Below, piece after piece: positions 59,227 to 64,000 of a DNA stretch of 64,000 nt. The stretch's first letter is position 1, and the number at the start of each line of letters is the position of its first letter. Source of the DNA: an uncultured Rhizobium sp. Its GTDB lineage: Bacteria; Pseudomonadota; Alphaproteobacteria; Rhizobiales; Rhizobiaceae. The notes below the pieces were generated by a model that worked only from the letters and a program-made list of their open reading frames with translations, made no database searches and was not told where the DNA came from. The position numbers and the translations under genes are program-made. Location of the stretch: NCBI GenBank assembly GCA_945952045.1, contig CAMFHE010000001.1, positions 200,041 to 264,040 of the forward strand, read 5' to 3'.

Positions 59227-61872
59227 ATGGGCGGAGTTTCTGCCGGTGTCGAAACGTGTTTTCACACGCCGCCACCGAGCCTGCGCATGGCGGCCTACTG
59301 GTTCTGGTCCAGCCTTCCCAGCGATGACGAGATCGAGAGCCAGTTGCGCGATTTTCGCGACAAGGGTTACGGCACGATCCTGATCCAGGCGCGGCTGTCC
59401 ATGCCGCGGCATGACTATCTCTCTGAAGCATTCCTGGAGCGCTATCGTCGCGCGGTCGATGAAATGCAGCGCCTCGGCTTGGTTGCCGGCCTTTATGACG
59501 ACTACAACTGGACCAGCGGACAGGCGGGCGGGCGAACGGTCGAGGGCGCTCCGCATCTGCGCGAGCGCCATCTTTTCTGGGCAACGGTCGAGGGCCGATC
59601 AGGCGAGATTTCCGATATCGAAGCGCCGTTCGCCACCGGCATGGGGCCGGATATCGCCAGCTGGATCTTCGATGGCGGCAAGCCTGTCTTCGGCGACTGG
59701 GAACTGGTCGCGGCGCTGGCGCATGGTGAAAATTGCAATGATCCGCGCGCATTGCGTGAGGTTACGTCCAAGGTGCGGCTTGAGCCAACCGATCATGGCT
59801 GCGGCTTTGTGCTCGACGACGAACTGGCCGCCGGAGAGCGCCTGACGGTCTTCATCGCAGCGCGGTCGCTGACATCGAGGCTCATCAACTATCTCTTGCC
59901 GGAAGCGGGCGCGCGTTTCGTCGAGGTCGGGCTGGAACCGTTCGCCCGTGTTCTCGGCCCGCATATGGGCTCGACGCTCAGCTTTCTTTTCTACGATCAG
60001 CCCGCGCCACAATTCTATACCTGGCGGCAACGAACCGGAGCGCTCGGCAATAGTCCGCTCTATACGCCGCGGCTGAAGGCTGCAGTTGAAGCAGCGGGTG
60101 AAGAAAGCTTCGTAACCGTCCTGTTTTCGCTGGTCTACGATCTCGGCGCCGTAAGTGCTTCGCTGCGGCAGCGCTTTTACGAAACCTATAACCGGCTGAT
60201 GGCGGAAGGCTTCTTCCGACCGTTGCGCGATTTCTGCCGTAGGAACGGCTTGCGGTTCACCGGGCATGAAATCCTGCCGCATATTGGCAGTTTCGCGCTG
60301 AACGGCGGGTTTTCCTCCATCGACCCGCGCGTCGCGCCGGCCGTCGATTTCTTCGGTATCGACGCATTGCGCGACGAGACCGCCGTCGATGTCAACAATT
60401 TCTCCGCACAGCTGTCCCCGAAGCTTGGCGATTCCGTCGCGCGCGCGAATGGACGTAGCCGCACCATGGCGGAACTCTATGTGACGGCCACCCGCACGGA
60501 ACGGCGCGGTGCTGGGCAATGGGAGTTGACTCCGGCAATTTTGCGCGCGCAAGCGATCCGGCTGCATATGGCCGGTATGCGCCAGCTGATCATGCACGCC
60601 CTCTTCCAGAACGATGGCGCCGATCAAGACCCGCGCCTGTTCGTCAACCCGCGTTTCGATTTCTCACCCGGCCTCAATTTCGAGCCATGGTGGCATCATC
60701 ATGCCGATCTCACGTCCGAGACGTCGAGACTGTCGGCATTCCTGGAGGACACGGTTCCGGAAACGCCGGTCGCCATTCTCTATCCGCTGGCGACCGCCTA
60801 TGTCGAAGGGCCGCGCCATGCGCATGCCCCGCATTTCGGTGCTTGGTGCGCCGGGCTTGCGGGCGCGTCGGTCGGCCATATGATCCTTGATGAGGAATCG
60901 CTTGCGTCGGCACTCATCCGCGACGGCGTGCTGGAAGCGAACGGGCTTCGTTTCCAGGCGCTTGTGCTGCCCGCCGCCACCCATATCCGCTTGCCGTCGA
61001 CGCTCGCGACGATCACCAATTTTGCTGCCAGTGGTGGTGCCGTGTGGATTTCCGGCCCTGTAACGGGAGATCTGAGCGAGGAAACGCTGCGCCTCTGCCA
61101 GCAATGGCCGCAACCGCCCGAGGGGCCGGCGTTGAACAGCCTTGTATCCAGCCTCAAGACGGATTCACCTGTCATCGCATCCGGTCAAGCCATCCAGTGG
61201 TCTCTCGGGCGCGATTCCGCCCCCGCCTCGCGCATCGTCCTGTTCAACGAGGGTGAGGCCGAAGAGGATGTAGGCCTTGCCGTCAATGGTGAATTCGAGA
61301 TCTGGGATACGCTGACCGGCACTGTCTCCGCGCCAAAGACGGCCGGGCAACTGCATATTCGCTTGTCGCCGCAGGACCTGGTTTGTGTGAGGGTAACGCC
61401 ACGCCCCGGTCGGTTCGATGATGTCGCAGCCTTCGCGCCGGTCGCGATCAGCGAAAGCGTCACACTCGCGACGGGCTGGGAGTTCCGCCCGGACGCAAAC
61501 ACCACATTCGTTCCGATCTCCGTCGAGCAGGGATGGCAGGCGCAGGGCTTTGCCGATTTTTCGGGAACGGGCGAATATGCCTGCCGATTTTCACTCATCG
61601 AGCCGGTTCATGTTCAGCTTGAGCTGCCGGGTGTAAGCGTCGCCGTCGAAGCCGAGATCGATAGTCATCCGGTCGGGCAACGGTCGCGGCCTCCCTTCCG
61701 GCTCGACCTCGGCGCGCTGGCCGGCGGCGAGCACAGGCTGACGCTGAAGGTCAGCAATACGGCTGCTAATCGATATTATGCCGGGACACCGTTTGCAGGC
61801 GAACCCTGGCCCGACGAGAGCGGCTTGACGGCGCCGCCGCGTTTGCTTTTGTTGCGCTCGCCAGAGACTTAA
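59227..61872 (+). CDS. Glycoside hydrolase, GH106-like (alpha-L-rhamnosidase type)
   Basis: About 881 residues from ATG 59227, behind GGGAGG with 5-base spacing. The N-terminal barrel shows the GH106-type pattern MAAYWFWSSLPSDDEIESQL, then GTILIQARLSMPRHDYLSE and GLYDDYNWTSGQAGG. The C-terminal 120 residues look like a beta-sandwich domain (YACRFSLIEPVHVQLELPGV). No signal peptide, so it would act on imported oligosaccharides in the cytoplasm. It ends 12 bases before the next hydrolase gene. Substrate linkage not proven. Confidence 0.75.
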   Translation: MGGVSAGVETCFHTPPPSLRMAAYWFWSSLPSDDEIESQLRDFRDKGYGTILIQARLSMPRHDYLSEAFLERYRRAVDEMQRLGLVAGLYDDYNWTSGQAGGRTVEGAPHLRERHLFWATVEGRSGEISDIEAPFATGMGPDIASWIFDGGKPVFGDWELVAALAHGENCNDPRALREVTSKVRLEPTDHGCGFVLDDELAAGERLTVFIAARSLTSRLINYLLPEAGARFVEVGLEPFARVLGPHMGSTLSFLFYDQPAPQFYTWRQRTGALGNSPLYTPRLKAAVEAAGEESFVTVLFSLVYDLGAVSASLRQRFYETYNRLMAEGFFRPLRDFCRRNGLRFTGHEILPHIGSFALNGGFSSIDPRVAPAVDFFGIDALRDETAVDVNNFSAQLSPKLGDSVARANGRSRTMAELYVTATRTERRGAGQWELTPAILRAQAIRLHMAGMRQLIMHALFQNDGADQDPRLFVNPRFDFSPGLNFEPWWHHHADLTSETSRLSAFLEDTVPETPVAILYPLATAYVEGPRHAHAPHFGAWCAGLAGASVGHMILDEESLASALIRDGVLEANGLRFQALVLPAATHIRLPSTLATITNFAASGGAVWISGPVTGDLSEETLRLCQQWPQPPEGPALNSLVSSLKTDSPVIASGQAIQWSLGRDSAPASRIVLFNEGEAEEDVGLAVNGEFEIWDTLTGTVSAPKTAGQLHIRLSPQDLVCVRVTPRPGRFDDVAAFAPVAISESVTLATGWEFRPDANTTFVPISVEQGWQAQGFADFSGTGEYACRFSLIEPVHVQLELPGVSVAVEAEIDSHPVGQRSRPPFRLDLGALAGGEHRLTLKVSNTAANRYYAGTPFAGEPWPDESGLTAPPRLLLLRSPET

Positions 61873-61884
61873 GGAGGCCACACG

Positions 61885-64000
61885 ATGCGCGGTCATTCGA
61901 CCATTCCCCTGTCCAGCGCCTGGAACAGCTGGTCCACACGGCCGGCCGAACTTGTCTACCGGCCCTTGGGGTTTAAAGTAACGCCGGTGCTCTATTCCAG
62001 CCGTCTTCGCCAGACGAGCCTGATCGAGCCGCGCAAGGATACCGTGCGTTTCGGGCGCCACACCATCGGCAACCGGCTGATCGAGCTGGAAACGGAACTG
62101 GCCGAAACCGCGATTTCCTTCTCCGCCAGCGCGGTCGATCCTTTTGTGTTGCGCGGCTCGTGGTCGGCATCCGCGGTCAGCGAATGGGGCACGCGGTTCT
62201 GGCTGACGCTGGCCGTTTCGGCCGAAAGCGGCGAACTCGTGCGCTACGATCACGATGCGCAGGTGGCGTTGATCGAAATCGACCGCCGTTTCCTGGCGGT
62301 GGCAACCGCCGATGCGCCGATCCAGGTGACGGCGCATGACAGTATCGAAGCCTTGCGCGCCGACTTCGAGGCGAACGGCTATTTCTACACCGCAACGCGC
62401 GGCGATCAGGCTCCGGTCCTTGGTCTGCGCTTCAACATGGAAATGATGCGCACCGGCGCCTATGGTCTGGCGATTGCCGATAGCGCGAGCCTTGCGATCG
62501 AGAAGGCGCGGGCGGCCGTTGCGGCCAAGCCGGCCGATATCGCACCGTTGCACAGCGGCCGTTTCGATGGCGCGCTGGATGCGGTACGCGATATCGTCGG
62601 CTGGAACACCATCTGGGATCCGGTCAATCAGCGCGCCTATACGGCGGTCACGCGTATCTGGAACCTCGGCGATTTCGCCGTCTGGTACAATGACCAGACG
62701 TTCGCGGCGCTGCTGTCTTCGGTCTTCGACATCGATCTTGCCCGCCAGAACATGGCCGTGGCGCTGGCCGGTGCGACGCCGCAGGGCAACGTTGCCTGCA
62801 TCGTGACCTCGAACGATGCCTGGGTCGACCGCAGCCAGCCGCCGACGGGGGCGCTTGTCGCCTGGCTTTGCTATCAGCGCTCGGGCGAGCGGTCGGTGCT
62901 GGAGGCGACGTACGAGGCTCTGGCCCGCAATCAGCGCTGGTGGCGGCAGAACCGCGATCCCGATGGCGTAGGCCTCATCTCCTGTGGCACAAGCGATGTC
63001 GGTGCAGGGCTCTACAAGGGCACGGTTTTCGGCGCGCGCAACGAAACGGGCATGGACAATTCCGCCACCCATGACGAAGCGATCTACGATCCGGCGACGC
63101 GAACGCTTTCGACCTTCGATCTCGGTTTGAATTGTGCGCTTGCGACCGACGCCGAAATGCTCTCGAAGATCGCGACCGTGCTGGGCCACGAGGCGGATGC
63201 CGCTGAATTCGCAGCACTTGCCGCACGCAGCCGGGAGTTGATCGGGACAGAGCTTTGGGACGAGGAGCGCGGCGTGTTCGCCAATCGCCAGCGCAAGGGC
63301 GGATTTGTCCGCTCGCTGTCCCCGACGTCTTTTTATCCGCTCGTTTGTGGCGCGGCGAGCCAGGCGCAGGCCGAACGGCTGCTTGGCCACCTTGGCGATC
63401 CCGCAACCTTTGCCGGCCCGTTTCCGCTTCCCAACGCCACGCGCGACGATGCCGCCTTTTCGGAAAACGTTTACTGGCGTGGCCGCATCTGGCCGAATGT
63501 CAATTACATGGTCTGGCTCGGTCTGAGGCGATACGGTTTCGATGCCGAGGCGACGACGCTTGCCCGCAACAGCTATGATCTGTTCATGCAGTCGTGGCGT
63601 GAGATGCGCATCGCGGCCGAAAACTACAATGCGACCACCGGAGAGGCGATGGATCAGGGCGATACCGATCCTTTCTACATCTGGGCGGGCTTGCTGCCTT
63701 TGATGGCCTCGGAGGAAACGATCGGGTTCGATGCATGGCGCGGCTGGACGCTCACGAATGACGGGCAAGATGTTTCCGCGGGGCCGATCCTGTCGCCGTT
63801 CGGGCCTGTCCGCGTCGATGTCGTGGATGGCGTCCTGCAATTGCGCAAAGGCGAACGAATGGTGCTTTCGACCGATCGTCGCGGGCGTCTCTCCCATGTC
63901 GCTTTCGACGAAGGCAGCTTCACCTGCGTCCTGGGAAAAAGCGATGCCGAAGCCGGGTTCTTGACGCTGCACAATCTCGACGTGCCGGATGTCGTTGCGG
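61885..64000 (+). CDS. Glycoside hydrolase, GH63/MGH1-like, cut by the window end
   Basis: From ATG 61885 with a near-perfect AAGGAGG ribosome site, 705 codons are read without a stop to the window edge. After a beta-rich N-terminal domain, an alpha-toroid domain carries the family's landmarks: WNTIWDPVNQRAYTAVTR, RNETGMDNSATHDE with the probable acid Asp, YWRGRIWPNVNYMVWLGLRR, and ENYNATTGEAMDQGDTDPFY with the probable base Glu. Such enzymes act on alpha-glucosides and related sugars. It forms an operon with the GH106-like gene. Confidence 0.8.
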   Translation, partial: MRGHSTIPLSSAWNSWSTRPAELVYRPLGFKVTPVLYSSRLRQTSLIEPRKDTVRFGRHTIGNRLIELETELAETAISFSASAVDPFVLRGSWSASAVSEWGTRFWLTLAVSAESGELVRYDHDAQVALIEIDRRFLAVATADAPIQVTAHDSIEALRADFEANGYFYTATRGDQAPVLGLRFNMEMMRTGAYGLAIADSASLAIEKARAAVAAKPADIAPLHSGRFDGALDAVRDIVGWNTIWDPVNQRAYTAVTRIWNLGDFAVWYNDQTFAALLSSVFDIDLARQNMAVALAGATPQGNVACIVTSNDAWVDRSQPPTGALVAWLCYQRSGERSVLEATYEALARNQRWWRQNRDPDGVGLISCGTSDVGAGLYKGTVFGARNETGMDNSATHDEAIYDPATRTLSTFDLGLNCALATDAEMLSKIATVLGHEADAAEFAALAARSRELIGTELWDEERGVFANRQRKGGFVRSLSPTSFYPLVCGAASQAQAERLLGHLGDPATFAGPFPLPNATRDDAAFSENVYWRGRIWPNVNYMVWLGLRRYGFDAEATTLARNSYDLFMQSWREMRIAAENYNATTGEAMDQGDTDPFYIWAGLLPLMASEETIGFDAWRGWTLTNDGQDVSAGPILSPFGPVRVDVVDGVLQLRKGERMVLSTDRRGRLSHVAFDEGSFTCVLGKSDAEAGFLTLHNLDVPDVVA

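Noticed and set aside
61591..63972. 793-codon open frame on the minus strand
   Set aside because: Antisense to the two glycoside hydrolase genes; composition is that of a shadow frame.

Overview
This window looks like a chromosomal or chromid segment of a Hyphomicrobiales bacterium, most likely Rhizobiaceae (Rhizobium/Agrobacterium group). The support is high-GC coding with strong GC bias at third positions, a rhizobial-type phospholipid N-methyltransferase (PmtA), an alphaproteobacterial SOS box (GAAC-N7-GAAC) upstream of dinB, a RirA-like TGA-N9-TCA site before an iron-type ABC transporter, and an ECF11 sigma/ChrR pair. No rRNA, tRNA, CRISPR array, insertion sequence or phage gene was seen. 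Gene density is high and many neighbours overlap by ATGA.

Layout. 0.3-5.4 kb: GntR regulator, flavin-reductase-like protein and Asp/Glu/hydantoin racemase, then an AraC regulator divergent from a cytochrome P450-ferredoxin pair. 5.5-9.2 kb: three tandem secreted Gly-Asn repeat proteins on the minus strand, divergent from a NarX/NarL-type two-component system. 9.2-10.6 kb: dinB behind a small unknown gene, with a LexA box. 10.6-23.2 kb: a catabolic regulon (GntR, proline-racemase-family epimerase, polar amino acid ABC transporter, two aldehyde dehydrogenases, GMC oxidoreductase, HpcH/HpaI aldolase, DadA-like oxidase, 2-hydroxyacid-dehydrogenase-like protein). 23.4-26 kb: DUF364 protein, DUF2325 protein and a Nudix-fold protein without the usual catalytic glutamates. 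26.3-33.2 kb: CecR-like TetR regulator with an ABC-2 exporter, an MFS permease, an acyltransferase and a ProC-like reductase.

33.3-46 kb holds signalling genes (a LuxR-type two-component system with a large membrane kinase, GGDEF protein, chemotaxis receptor, PAS-PAS-HTH protein), a DUF4214 protein and a siderophore-type ABC operon. 46.1-51.4 kb holds an EmrAB-like efflux operon under MarR, and an Lrp regulator divergent from a methionine gamma-lyase-like enzyme.

51.4-58.3 kb is a stress regulon built on an ECF11 sigma factor and its zinc anti-sigma ChrR, with a cyclopropane/furan-type fatty-acid methyltransferase, FAD oxidoreductase, DUF1295, DUF1365, DUF2147 and DUF2177 genes. Four promoter-like sites with the same architecture (TGATCC or TGAACC, exactly 16 bases, CGTA) lie before its four transcription units, so the regulon can be read from the DNA. 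pmtA follows. The window ends with two glycoside hydrolase genes (GH106-like, then GH63/MGH1-like, the second cut by the window edge).

The least explained parts are the Gly-Asn repeat triad, the small SOS-linked gene, the degenerate Nudix protein beside a perfect palindrome, and the unknown membrane protein inside the sigma/ChrR operon.
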